Assembly (NCBI GenBank): GCA_944389685.1
Contig: CALXNF010000024.1
Coordinates: forward strand, 1 to 14,691
Direction: 5' to 3'
Origin: an uncultured Alphaproteobacteria bacterium
GTDB lineage: Bacteria; Pseudomonadota; Alphaproteobacteria; Rs-D84
Length of the DNA stretch: 14,691 nucleotides
In this document: in pieces, positions 1 through 6,945 of the stretch
Layout: every line of letters starts with the position of its first letter
Position numbering within the stretch: position 1 is the first letter of the stretch
The notes under the pieces: model-generated
Database searches by the model: none
Told to the model about the DNA's origin: nothing
Seen by the model: only the letters and a program-made list of their open reading frames with translations
Made by a program: the position numbers and the translations under genes

Positions 1-54
1 GAACCAACACTGACGGAGTCAGAGTCCGGAGTTCTACCATTAAACTATGCCCCA
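1..54 (-). tRNA. tRNA-Gln (anticodon CUG), 3' part cut off by the window edge
   Basis: Read on the minus strand, the sequence starts with the acceptor strand TGGGGCA (54 to 48). A D-arm with GTTT/GAAC pairing and the AATGGTA loop follows, then the anticodon loop CTCTGAC with anticodon CTG, which reads CAG (Gln). The anticodon stem CCGGA/TCCGT pairs except at its outermost position. The visible part stops in the T-arm (GGTTC), so the rest of the T-arm, the 3' acceptor strand and CCA lie outside the window. The ACTCTGACTCCGT core is typical of alphaproteobacterial tRNA-Gln(CUG) as I know it. Confidence 0.93.
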
Positions 55-65
55 ATGCGGGCTTC

Positions 66-94
66 ATTATATATTGTACTTTTCTGTTTTGCAA
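66..94 (-). promoter_or_regulatory. sigma70-type promoter of tRNA-Gln
   Basis: On the minus strand a TTGCAA -35 (94 to 89) is followed after exactly 17 bases by a perfect TATAAT -10 (71 to 66). Transcription would start about 5 bases before the tRNA 5' end, leaving a very short leader, as is usual for tRNA genes. Confidence 0.75.
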
Positions 95-149
95 TTAATT
101 TTTTATCTGCGTTTAGACTAAAATACCTAAGAAAAAACAATTATTTTTA

Positions 150-177
150 TTGAATCTTTGTATACCTATGCTACGCT
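150..177 (+). promoter_or_regulatory. weak candidate promoter for the autotransporter gene
   Basis: TTGAAT (150-155) could be a -35 element. TACGCT (172-177), preceded by TG and one base, could be an extended -10 at 16-base spacing. An alternative -10 is TATGCT at 167-172, which has no good -35. Neither match is strong. The clearer signal is the ribosome-binding site AAGGAG at 203-208, five bases before the ATG at 214. Confidence 0.22.
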
Positions 178-213
178 TAAAAATAGGAAGGTTCGGTATT
201 AAAAGGAGATTCT

Positions 214-2481
214 ATGTGCTCAGTTAAGCGTTTCGTTAATATGTTTAATTATTTAGGTGTTCTATCAATTTTTCTGGCGTTTCCTGCTTTTGCGGCTGAA
301 CAGATTGTTGTTGCCGATGGGGAAACATATAATATGACAGAAGACAGCTATGAAAATTATCAGAATGAATCTTTAAATGGCGGTGTTGTCACAGTTAGCG
401 GAACGTTAAATGTTACCGATACAACAACTTTTACAAATAACGAAGGTTTAAATGGCGGTGTTATTTATAACGAAGGAATTGCATCAATTACAACAAAAAG
501 CGGGAACTCTTTGTTTGGTGCGAATACTTCAGACAGTGGGGGCGCAATTTATAATGCAGATACAGGGGTTATTAACGAAATTTCGCATGCGCTTTTCCAA
601 CGGAATCAAAGTGATAGTGGTGGTGCAATTAATAACGCCAATAATACAGGGAGCGTTGGTGGCGGGGTAATTAATAAAATTACAAACGCTTCTTTTATCG
701 AAAATTCTGTCGGACAAAATCAAGGTGGGGCAATTAATAATCAGGGAAGTATAGGTACTATTGAAACAGTTGCTTTTGTAAGTAATATGGCGGGCAATGG
801 CGGGGCAATTAATAACAATGCGCTGGGAAAAATTGGTACAATTAGCGCAACATTTAATTCAAATAAAGCTCTTTCTGGCGATTTAAAGCAGGGCGGCGCC
901 ATCGCAAACTATGGTACTATCGAATCGATTACCGATTCGGTTTTCAATAGCAATAGAGCCGGAAGTTTAGGCGGTGCAATTTATAACAGTTCTACTGGGA
1001 ATATAACGTTTAATGGTACGAATTCTTTTACTGGGAATTTTGCAGATGGTGCCGCTAATGACATTTATAATGAAGGTCAGATTGTTATAGCTGATGGTAC
1101 TACGACAATAGGTGGCGGAATTTCTGGTAACGGTTCGTTGTCCATTAGCAATGGGGCAACCTTAAGCATCGGGTCAACAACTTTAGAGCAGGGAACCTTG
1201 AATTTGGACGGTATATTGTCTGCATCGATAGTAAATCAAGATGCTTTTGGAAAAATTAAAGTCGGGACAATTAATATCGGAGAAACAGGAAAGTTTGATT
1301 TAATGTTAGGGGCTGCAGGAAGTTACGACTTTGGTACTTCAATAGGAATTGATAATCTCGTTTATAATGATTCTATATATAATGTTGCTGTTAATGGCAC
1401 AAATATCATAGTAGAAACGAAATCTGTTGACAGTATAGTTAATGATACTGGGCTTTCTTCTGATGCTGCAATTGCATTAGTAGGGTTAGCAAATAGTTCT
1501 AATTATTCTATGAATATTGCTTCTTTAAATGCTCAATCTGCTTTATTGGCGGGAAATGAGGCTTATGTTGAAAGCGAAGCGGCAAAGCTACGTTCTGAAA
1601 GTTTACCGGTAATTCAATCTGTCGGAACAACAATTCAGAATCAAATTTTCTCTTTGGTTTCATCAAGTCGATTAGGTAAAGTGATTAGCAATGATGAAAG
1701 TTTTGTCGGGGCAGATTATGGTATATGGGTAAAAGGTTTAAAAAACAGAATCAAATATTCTGATAAATTTACAGGAAATGCGGACGGGGTTTCTGTTGGT
1801 TTTGATACTTTGATAAAAAATAAATATGCGATTGGTGTCGGTTTTGCATATGATATGTTGAATGTAAATTCTAATACCAGAGAAACAGAAATTACAAGTA
1901 ACAGCTTTTTCTTATATGGTCAATATAAACCTTCAAATTGGTATATAAATGCGGTGCTTAATTATTCAATGGCTAGCTATGAAGAAATGGCAACTGCTTT
2001 TGGAATCATTGTAGACCCAGAATATGATGTGGATTATTTCGGCGGGCAAATTATGACCGGGTATGATTTTGCTTATGGATTTACACCAGAAATTGGTATG
2101 CGTTATCTTCATATAGCTCAAGAAAATTATGAAAATGGTTTTGCTAATATAGAGGGACAAGATACAAATTATGTGACAGGCATCGCAGGACTTAAATACT
2201 CTTTCCCTTTAGAGTTAGAGGGGCGCTTAAAGCTTTTTCCGGAAATGCGTGCAGCAGTTACGTACGATTTTATTGCTGACGACGCAACAACCACAATAAT
2301 GGTCCCCGGTGGAGTTTCTTATATAGCCAATGGTGAACGTTTATCCGAACTTGGAGGAGAATTTGGCCTTGGAGTCAGTGCAATATATAATGAATGGCAA
2401 ATTTCTTTAAACTATGATTTAGATCTAAGAGAAGATTATACTTCTCAGACTGGGAGTTTACAGTTTAAGTATCGCTTTTAA
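214..2481 (+). CDS. autotransporter (type Va secretion) with Pmp-like FxxN/GGA[IV] repeat passenger
   Basis: A 755-aa outer-membrane autotransporter. An N-terminal signal peptide ends near FPAFAA (residue 28). The passenger (about 29-480) holds eight units with an FxxN motif followed by GGAI-type turns and asparagines (residues 73-286), then further glycine/serine-rich repeats typical of a right-handed beta-helix. A short helix (NQIFSLVSSSRL, about 476-487) leads into an autotransporter beta-barrel (about 497-755) that ends in the expected terminal phenylalanine (KYRF). FxxN and GGA[ILV] tetrapeptides are the hallmark of chlamydial polymorphic membrane proteins; the barrel is the general autotransporter type. 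The passenger should reach the cell surface through the barrel, probably as an adhesin, but the ligand is unknown. The ATG at 214 has a good AAGGAG site. The gene is monocistronic and converges on the gene ending at 2509. I see no passenger protease motif. Confidence 0.9.
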   Translation: MCSVKRFVNMFNYLGVLSIFLAFPAFAAEQIVVADGETYNMTEDSYENYQNESLNGGVVTVSGTLNVTDTTTFTNNEGLNGGVIYNEGIASITTKSGNSLFGANTSDSGGAIYNADTGVINEISHALFQRNQSDSGGAINNANNTGSVGGGVINKITNASFIENSVGQNQGGAINNQGSIGTIETVAFVSNMAGNGGAINNNALGKIGTISATFNSNKALSGDLKQGGAIANYGTIESITDSVFNSNRAGSLGGAIYNSSTGNITFNGTNSFTGNFADGAANDIYNEGQIVIADGTTTIGGGISGNGSLSISNGATLSIGSTTLEQGTLNLDGILSASIVNQDAFGKIKVGTINIGETGKFDLMLGAAGSYDFGTSIGIDNLVYNDSIYNVAVNGTNIIVETKSVDSIVNDTGLSSDAAIALVGLANSSNYSMNIASLNAQSALLAGNEAYVESEAAKLRSESLPVIQSVGTTIQNQIFSLVSSSRLGKVISNDESFVGADYGIWVKGLKNRIKYSDKFTGNADGVSVGFDTLIKNKYAIGVGFAYDMLNVNSNTRETEITSNSFFLYGQYKPSNWYINAVLNYSMASYEEMATAFGIIVDPEYDVDYFGGQIMTGYDFAYGFTPEIGMRYLHIAQENYENGFANIEGQDTNYVTGIAGLKYSFPLELEGRLKLFPEMRAAVTYDFIADDATTTIMVPGGVSYIANGERLSELGGEFGLGVSAIYNEWQISLNYDLDLREDYTSQTGSLQFKYRF
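430..1071 (+). repeat. eight-unit FxxN...GGA[IV] passenger repeat
   Basis: Units start at residues 73 (FTNN), 101 (FGAN), 128 (FQRN), 161 (FIEN), 188 (FVSN), 214 (FNSN), 244 (FNSN) and 272 (FTGN). Each is followed 5 to 12 residues later by GG[AV]I(Y/N/A)N; the last is degenerate (GAANDIYN). Units differ in length (about 27-33 residues) and in DNA sequence, so this is a diverged protein repeat, not a recent DNA tandem array. Confidence 0.85.
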
Positions 2482-2510
2482 AAAAGATTCCGAATTTTCG
2501 GAATCTTTTT
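2481..2510. terminator. bidirectional Rho-independent terminator between convergent genes
   Basis: A perfect 14-bp inverted repeat (AAAAAGATTCCGAA, TT loop, mirror arm) has an A-tract on one side and a T-tract on the other, so it can work in both directions. It overlaps the last base of the autotransporter stop and the stop codon of the minus-strand gene ending at 2509. Confidence 0.9.
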
Positions 2511-3231
2511 ATTCTTTAAAGTATATCTTTCTTTGTGACTTAGAAACTGATTCCATTGAGTCAAATATTTTTGAAGCAGAAGAAGCGTCAGTTGGGCTTT
2601 TGTCTGAAGAAGACATATAATCTGCCCCATTTAATACGATTATACGGCTTGGTAAAATACCCTTATCATCGCACTCAATATAGTATTTCGCTAAATCGTA
2701 ATATTTCCCATAACATTTACCGTTTTCTGTTGCTACATAACCGTATTCAGCTAGTTCTTTACATGTAGGTTCTGTGCCATTGGTAATTTCACCGTTTTCT
2801 AGATATTCATCTTCATTTTTATTAACGGATATTTCATCTAATATCCCATTACACCAAACGCGAATGTATTCCCCGTTTACAGATGCCATAGAGCCGTTGT
2901 TTTTCGTTTTTCGTGCACCAAAGCAGTCCCCATTTAATACATTCGTATCAAAATCATTGTCTATACCGGTTTTTTTAGATATTGCATTACGAGACATAGC
3001 TACGGGTTCTTTGCCACCAGTTGTTAACGCTTCTGGACAGATAAGCTTCATCCCCCAGCATTTTGTATCTGAATCCCATAATTCGTTGTCATAACCCATA
3101 CCCATAGTTGTATAACATTTGGTTGGATCTAATTTACAAACGGTTGGTTGTTCCCACCAATGTAATGTTGCACCGAAAACATTTGGCGCAAAACTTAAAC
3201 AGAAAATCGAAAATGTTAATATTTTTTTCAT
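2509..3231 (-). CDS. exported cysteine-containing protein of unknown function (240 aa)
   Basis: I do not recognise a named family. The protein begins MKKILTFSIFCLSF with a signal peptide that probably ends at VFG/A (residue 20). There is no clear lipobox. The mature part has nine cysteines (residues 32, 39, 58, 65, 103, 127, 157, 173, 187) and many aromatics near the N-terminus (HWWEQ). Two Cys-bounded stretches stand out: KCWGMKLICPE (57-67) and a C-terminal CKELAEYGY...NGKCYGKYY block (157-178). I chose the ATG at 3231 because it directly starts the signal peptide. An upstream TTG in frame (3276) would add 15 lysine-rich residues before it and is less likely. The gene lies 57 bases downstream of the 826-aa gene on the same strand with no terminator visible between them, so the two are probably cotranscribed. 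Its product is probably periplasmic or surface-located. Confidence 0.75.
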   Translation of the reverse strand: MKKILTFSIFCLSFAPNVFGATLHWWEQPTVCKLDPTKCYTTMGMGYDNELWDSDTKCWGMKLICPEALTTGGKEPVAMSRNAISKKTGIDNDFDTNVLNGDCFGARKTKNNGSMASVNGEYIRVWCNGILDEISVNKNEDEYLENGEITNGTEPTCKELAEYGYVATENGKCYGKYYDLAKYYIECDDKGILPSRIIVLNGADYMSSSDKSPTDASSASKIFDSMESVSKSQRKIYFKE

Positions 3232-3288
3232 TTTATTCTCTTTTTTAAGTTTAACAAAATTCTTTTTTTTAGGCAAGCTCCATAATTT

Positions 3289-5769
3289 TTAAAGTCCCAG
3301 TGTTGCCGTGGATACGCTTTCTTTATCGGCGCAATAACCCCATTTTGTATTTGCGCCAGTTTCATCATAGAAATATTTGAATAATTTATGCCCCGCTTTA
3401 TTTTGATCTTCTTCTTCATTTGTTGTGCTCCATTGGGCATCGATCCATGTACCACCAAGGCGATCACATTCGTTAGATAATTCTTTTGCCATATTAACGC
3501 GTATTTCATCCATAACCATATTAACATCTTCTAATACATTTATAGGTATTATCTTTATACCTGTTGTAATCGCGTCATAGTCAGAAGGTCTTACACATAC
3601 TTGTGTTGCATATTTAACCATTTTTTGGTATAAACTTCCGGCATAATCATCGCCACAATAAGTATCTGTCTCTTCTCCAATTTCACCGCCTTGCGGACCT
3701 TTTGTCCCACCGGGGCAGAAAGAATCGGATGGACAAACTAGGCACGCATTTTTTACTTTTGGTATCCCATCGTATTCCCATTCATTGCGGTCATTCTGAC
3801 TGGCCATATAGTATCCTACTTTGCAAGATGTATATTTTTTATCTTCAAGGCAGACGTATCCCTTAGAAGGAGTTGTATTGCCTGACGTCGTAGAGTTTGA
3901 AGAATTCCACTGTAATTGATTGCAATAATAATTTGATGCATAAATTGCATCACCTGGTGCATATACGCGGCAAGCATAAGGATATGCATGTAAGCTATCA
4001 TTGCTGGGGACTTTGCAAGTGTCTTGGGCAAATGCTTCTAGCAATGAACGGCACTCTGCTGCAATTTTTTGATCGGTCAAATCGTGCATTGCAGAAAGCA
4101 ATAGCTCCAAACCGTTCCCATTAGGATCGCCGTATAAATTACTGCATGCATATAGCTTTTCTTGGCATAATTCTTCTGATAGCTCAAGACGAGAACCTAA
4201 TAATAGTTCTTCTTTTACGTTACTAAAGTCTTTAAGTGATTCACTTTGTTCATCATAACAAGCGTTTACTACATCTAAACATTCATTTTTTACAGTACGA
4301 ATTTTTTCTTGCTGACCTTGATAAATTTCTACAATTGCTTGACGTACAAATTCGTCCCAAACTTCGTCTGCAATATCGCGGCATGTTTCTAGTCCCCGTT
4401 CCGCATAGATACGCTTATTGTTTAATTCGGCGACAATTAAACGATTCGTGGCATTAGTAAGTACGTCCCCATCTAAAGATATTTGATTACCTAGTTGATA
4501 AAAACTTGATGTATAAATAGGTTCGCCTGTATCTCTGTTTAGGTAAAGGCCTGTTATGTCTAAACAGTGTACGTAATCTGTACCGCATGCAGTTTCTGCG
4601 GTTATATCTTTTCTAACCTGTGCAATACAGTCATTTATTGACGTAGAATTATGAGCATTATAATTTTCTAAACGAGCCAGATTCATTTCTCTTTCTGTTT
4701 CTCTAATACTGCTGTTCGCTTGAACAAGTTTACTGTCTAAGGCATTTAATAAAGCAGAGCAATCGTTTTCAATATACATACCGTAAGCAGAAATTACCAT
4801 ATTTAATGTTGAAGAAGATGGACACTGATCTGAAATTAGATCAACGCATTGGGAATGAACGGCATTGTATAAGGCTTCACCAGTTAAATTTGCAATATTT
4901 TGACCAGATGCTAAATCTGTCGTCGCCCAAATTTGATTTATATCACCAGCAATATCTAATGTTCCCAATGTTGATAGCGCTTGGTTTTTTGATGATGATA
5001 ACACTTCTTTTATTCCAGCTAGTTTTTGTGATGATGCGGATGTATCTTCTTTGATTGCTAATTCACCTTCACTAGCACTTAGCATGGCGTTAACTTCTTC
5101 TGCGGTTTTGGGTATTACTTCTATGTTTAAATCCTTGAAGTCTTGTAATTGGTCAGACGTTTGATAAAGCGCACGTTCGCGTTCTTGAATGTCAGTTAAT
5201 CTAGAAGAACATACACAACGTCTATAAGTATCATTTGCTGTCGCACAAAATTGATCCATACAAGTAAAATAAGCATTACGACAAGTGTTATATCCCGTCC
5301 CAAACGTATTTGTTGTTGTAGATGACGCAAGGGTTGTTGCCCTTGCGGTGCGTGCAGATGGTATACTTACAGCACTTCGTGCGGAAGATGTTGAGCTACG
5401 AACAATGGTATTATTTGCGGTTGTGGTCCGAGCAGAAGTTTTTGTTGCCAAATTTTTTGAATTAGTTGCCGATCTTGCAGTCGTACTTTGTTGTATCGAA
5501 GTAGAGTTTCGTGCAGACGTTTCAGAATTTGTCGTGCGGTTAATCGTATTCGTTGAGCTGTCTCGAGCTGTTGATATACTGCTTCTTGTAAGAGTTTGAT
5601 TTGATATTTGAGGAACTGTGTTTGTCCGCGTGGTTGTTCGTGCAATTACTGCATTTGTGTCAGATGAAGTTGATTGTTGACGGTCTATAGAATTTGTGCT
5701 ACGAACGGCAGCCTCGACATTCGCGATGCCGATGCAACACGTGATAATAAAGAATAATATATTCCTCAT
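3289..5769 (-). CDS. large exported Cys-rich protein with Ser/Thr/Arg-rich linker and heptad-cysteine region (826 aa)
   Basis: No named domain recognised; clearly a paralogue of the genes at 6277-8433 and 8483-11086. Order of parts: signal peptide (1-20, cleavage at VEA/A); a low-complexity Ser/Thr/Asn/Arg/Ala segment (about 21-155); the five-Cys signature (C163, C170, C175, C185, C187); a helical region with an LYNAVHSQC block (300-308) that aligns with LYDAANNLC of the 867-aa protein; cysteines at 381, 395 and 402 and pairs at 497/504 and 535/542 in the family's seven-residue register; then a C-terminal part not shared with the paralogues, with CLVCPSDSFCPGG (676-688) and C-x-rLGGTW (768-775). 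It has 29 cysteines after the signal peptide. The ATG at 5769 follows an AAGAAG site. The gene has its own promoter beyond the infA terminator. Export and oxidative folding in the envelope are inferred; function is unknown. Confidence 0.85.
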   Translation of the reverse strand: MRNILFFIITCCIGIANVEAAVRSTNSIDRQQSTSSDTNAVIARTTTRTNTVPQISNQTLTRSSISTARDSSTNTINRTTNSETSARNSTSIQQSTTARSATNSKNLATKTSARTTTANNTIVRSSTSSARSAVSIPSARTARATTLASSTTTNTFGTGYNTCRNAYFTCMDQFCATANDTYRRCVCSSRLTDIQERERALYQTSDQLQDFKDLNIEVIPKTAEEVNAMLSASEGELAIKEDTSASSQKLAGIKEVLSSSKNQALSTLGTLDIAGDINQIWATTDLASGQNIANLTGEALYNAVHSQCVDLISDQCPSSSTLNMVISAYGMYIENDCSALLNALDSKLVQANSSIRETEREMNLARLENYNAHNSTSINDCIAQVRKDITAETACGTDYVHCLDITGLYLNRDTGEPIYTSSFYQLGNQISLDGDVLTNATNRLIVAELNNKRIYAERGLETCRDIADEVWDEFVRQAIVEIYQGQQEKIRTVKNECLDVVNACYDEQSESLKDFSNVKEELLLGSRLELSEELCQEKLYACSNLYGDPNGNGLELLLSAMHDLTDQKIAAECRSLLEAFAQDTCKVPSNDSLHAYPYACRVYAPGDAIYASNYYCNQLQWNSSNSTTSGNTTPSKGYVCLEDKKYTSCKVGYYMASQNDRNEWEYDGIPKVKNACLVCPSDSFCPGGTKGPQGGEIGEETDTYCGDDYAGSLYQKMVKYATQVCVRPSDYDAITTGIKIIPINVLEDVNMVMDEIRVNMAKELSNECDRLGGTWIDAQWSTTNEEEDQNKAGHKLFKYFYDETGANTKWGYCADKESVSTATLGL

Positions 5770-5787
5770 ACTTCTTATATTTATATA

Positions 5788-5816
5788 ATGATAACAAAAA
5801 TATATTTTTATGGAAA
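5788..5816 (-). promoter_or_regulatory. candidate promoter of the 826-aa gene
   Basis: On the minus strand TTTCCA (5816 to 5811) lies 17 bases from TATCAT (5793 to 5788), leaving a leader of roughly 12 bases before the ATG at 5769. It sits just downstream of the infA terminator, where an independent promoter is needed. The same TATCAT -10 recurs before infA and before the channel gene at 13533. Confidence 0.45.
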
Positions 5817-5846
5817 GTGATATTTGATTATTTCTTTTAAGATTTT

Positions 5847-5872
5847 ATTAATAAAAACCCGCAATAGCGGGT
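5847..5872 (-). terminator. Rho-independent terminator of infA
   Basis: On the minus strand ACCCGC (5872-5867), loop TATT, GCGGGT (5862-5857) is followed by a T-rich tract (TTTTATTAAT). It starts 7 bases after the infA stop codon and separates infA from the 826-aa gene downstream. Confidence 0.85.
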
Positions 5873-5878
5873 ACAGAA

Positions 5879-6133
5879 TTAATTATTTTCTAAAGACGCA
5901 TCATTTGAACTTCGTGTACGTTCAACAAATGTTATGCGACCTTTGTCTAAGTCATATGGTGTCATTTCCACGCGAACCTTTTCACCTACGTTAACCCATA
6001 TACGTGCTTTACGCATTTTTCCGCATACAGTTGCCAGAATTTCGTGACCATTTTCTAGTTTAACGCGAAACATTGTATTAGGTAACTTATCTTCAACAAC
6101 ACCGCTAAAAACAATTACGTCATCTTTTGCCAT
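5879..6133 (-). CDS. infA: translation initiation factor IF-1
   Basis: An 84-aa single S1/OB-fold protein that binds the 30S A site during initiation together with IF-2 and IF-3. The start MAKDD, the FRVKLENGHEILA block (residues 22-34), the basic GKMRKARIWV stretch and the near-universal MTPYDLDKGRI motif identify it. IF-1 is usually about 72 aa; here the extra part is a short acidic/polar C-terminal tail (SSNDASLENN). An AGGA ribosome-binding site precedes the ATG. It stands alone on the minus strand between its own promoter and terminator, flanked on both sides by genes for exported Cys-rich paralogues, with no other translation gene in view. Confidence 0.97.
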   Translation of the reverse strand: MAKDDVIVFSGVVEDKLPNTMFRVKLENGHEILATVCGKMRKARIWVNVGEKVRVEMTPYDLDKGRITFVERTRSSNDASLENN

Positions 6134-6173
6134 TTATTATCCTATGTATTTACTTAAATTTTTTTCGCTGGTT

Positions 6174-6202
6174 ATGATATTCTTTTACAGAAAAAAAAGC
6201 AA
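6174..6202 (-). promoter_or_regulatory. candidate promoter of infA
   Basis: On the minus strand TTGCTT (6202 to 6197) is 17 bases from TATCAT (6179 to 6174), about 40 bases upstream of the infA ATG. It lies back to back with the plus-strand promoter at 6218-6246. Confidence 0.5.
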
Positions 6203-6217
6203 GATGTTTTTATCTGC

Positions 6218-6246
6218 TTGCACATGACGGCATCATTTGATAAAAT
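6218..6246 (+). promoter_or_regulatory. extended -10 promoter of the Cys-rich paralogue operon
   Basis: TTGCAC (6218-6223) is followed after 17 bases by TAAAAT (6241-6246), which is preceded by TGA, forming an extended -10. Transcription would start about 20-25 bases before the ATG at 6277 and could serve both genes up to the terminator at 11088. Confidence 0.55.
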
Positions 6247-6276
6247 TATATGTAAATATATAGTAGGGTGGGACGT

Positions 6277-6906
6277 ATGAAATTAAGATTTTTATTGGGT
6301 TTGTTATGTATTTTCCCTGGAATTACAATGGCAGCAACTCGTGGTGATTCTACTGTTCGTGTTGGGGTCAGTCGAATGTCTCAGGCTGGGTTGCGTTCTG
6401 TAAATATGTCTCCGAATTTAACAGGGGCCTCTATGCCCACGCTAAATATAAATCCTGGTGGAACGACAAATAGTGGTGGCGGTAGTAATTCCGGTACGGA
6501 TGATACAGGTTCTGGTAATAACAATTCTTCTGAAAATTCTGGTACTAGTACGCAAAGTTGTAGAGAGGCTTATCGGGCTTGTATGGATGAGTTTTGCTTG
6601 TTGGACGAATCTGAGGGAAGTCGTTGCGCTTGTTCTTCAAACATAAATCAGTCAAAGTCCCTGATACAAGAAATTCAAGATATTCAAGAAGAGGCGGATA
6701 AGCTTTATACAGAGGGGGTTGAACGTGAACAGCTTGGGGCCCAAGCGCGATTAGTTTTTGGTGAAAGTGAAGAAGCAAAGAAAAGTTCGCGGATTTCAGG
6801 AATAAGTTTTGCAGATTGGATAAATAGTGGCAATACAGAGGAAACGGCTAGTTTGGGGGCGGATAGTGATATTGGTGATCCTTTGTATTATATGGCTGCA
6901 GAATAG
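6277..6906 (+). CDS. N-terminal piece of the amber-split Cys-rich protein (209 aa)
   Basis: If the TAG acts as a stop, this gives a 209-aa exported fragment: signal peptide MKLRFLLGLLCIFPGITMAA, a flexible Gly/Ser/Asn linker (GGTTNSGGGSNSG region), then the complete five-Cys signature (C95, C102, C107, C117, C119) and a charged, probably helical stretch (about 125-165). I placed the start at the ATG at 6277, which opens directly into the signal peptide and has AGGGTGGGA just upstream. A GTG at 6268 would overlap that ribosome-binding site and add only MGR. The fragment keeps an export signal and one full Cys module, so a short secreted product is conceivable. Confidence 0.7.
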   Translation: MKLRFLLGLLCIFPGITMAATRGDSTVRVGVSRMSQAGLRSVNMSPNLTGASMPTLNINPGGTTNSGGGSNSGTDDTGSGNNNSSENSGTSTQSCREAYRACMDEFCLLDESEGSRCACSSNINQSKSLIQEIQDIQEEADKLYTEGVEREQLGAQARLVFGESEEAKKSSRISGISFADWINSGNTEETASLGADSDIGDPLYYMAAE

Positions 6907-6945
6907 AGTGCAGATAGGATTGAAGCTTGGGGTGATGATGCACAC

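Noticed and set aside
430..1071. CRISPR array or DNA satellite in the repeated stretch
   Set aside because: Similarity is at protein level only, unit lengths vary, and the frame is open through the whole stretch.
3232..3276. TTG start at 3276 for the 240-aa exported protein
   Set aside because: It would place a Lys-rich stretch of 15 residues before a normal MKK signal peptide. The ATG at 3231 is simpler.
5285..5599. A 104-aa plus-strand open frame opposite the 826-aa gene
   Set aside because: Its valine-rich product is the mirror of the low-complexity Ser/Thr/Arg segment on the minus strand. It has no convincing ribosome-binding site and overlaps a well-supported gene entirely.
6904..6943. 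Pyrrolysine or another programmed-recoding element after the amber codon
   Set aside because: Only a 5-bp inverted repeat (GTGCA at 6908-6912, TGCAC at 6939-6943) with a 26-base loop is visible. That is too weak to support a recoding structure, and no pyrrolysine genes are in the window.
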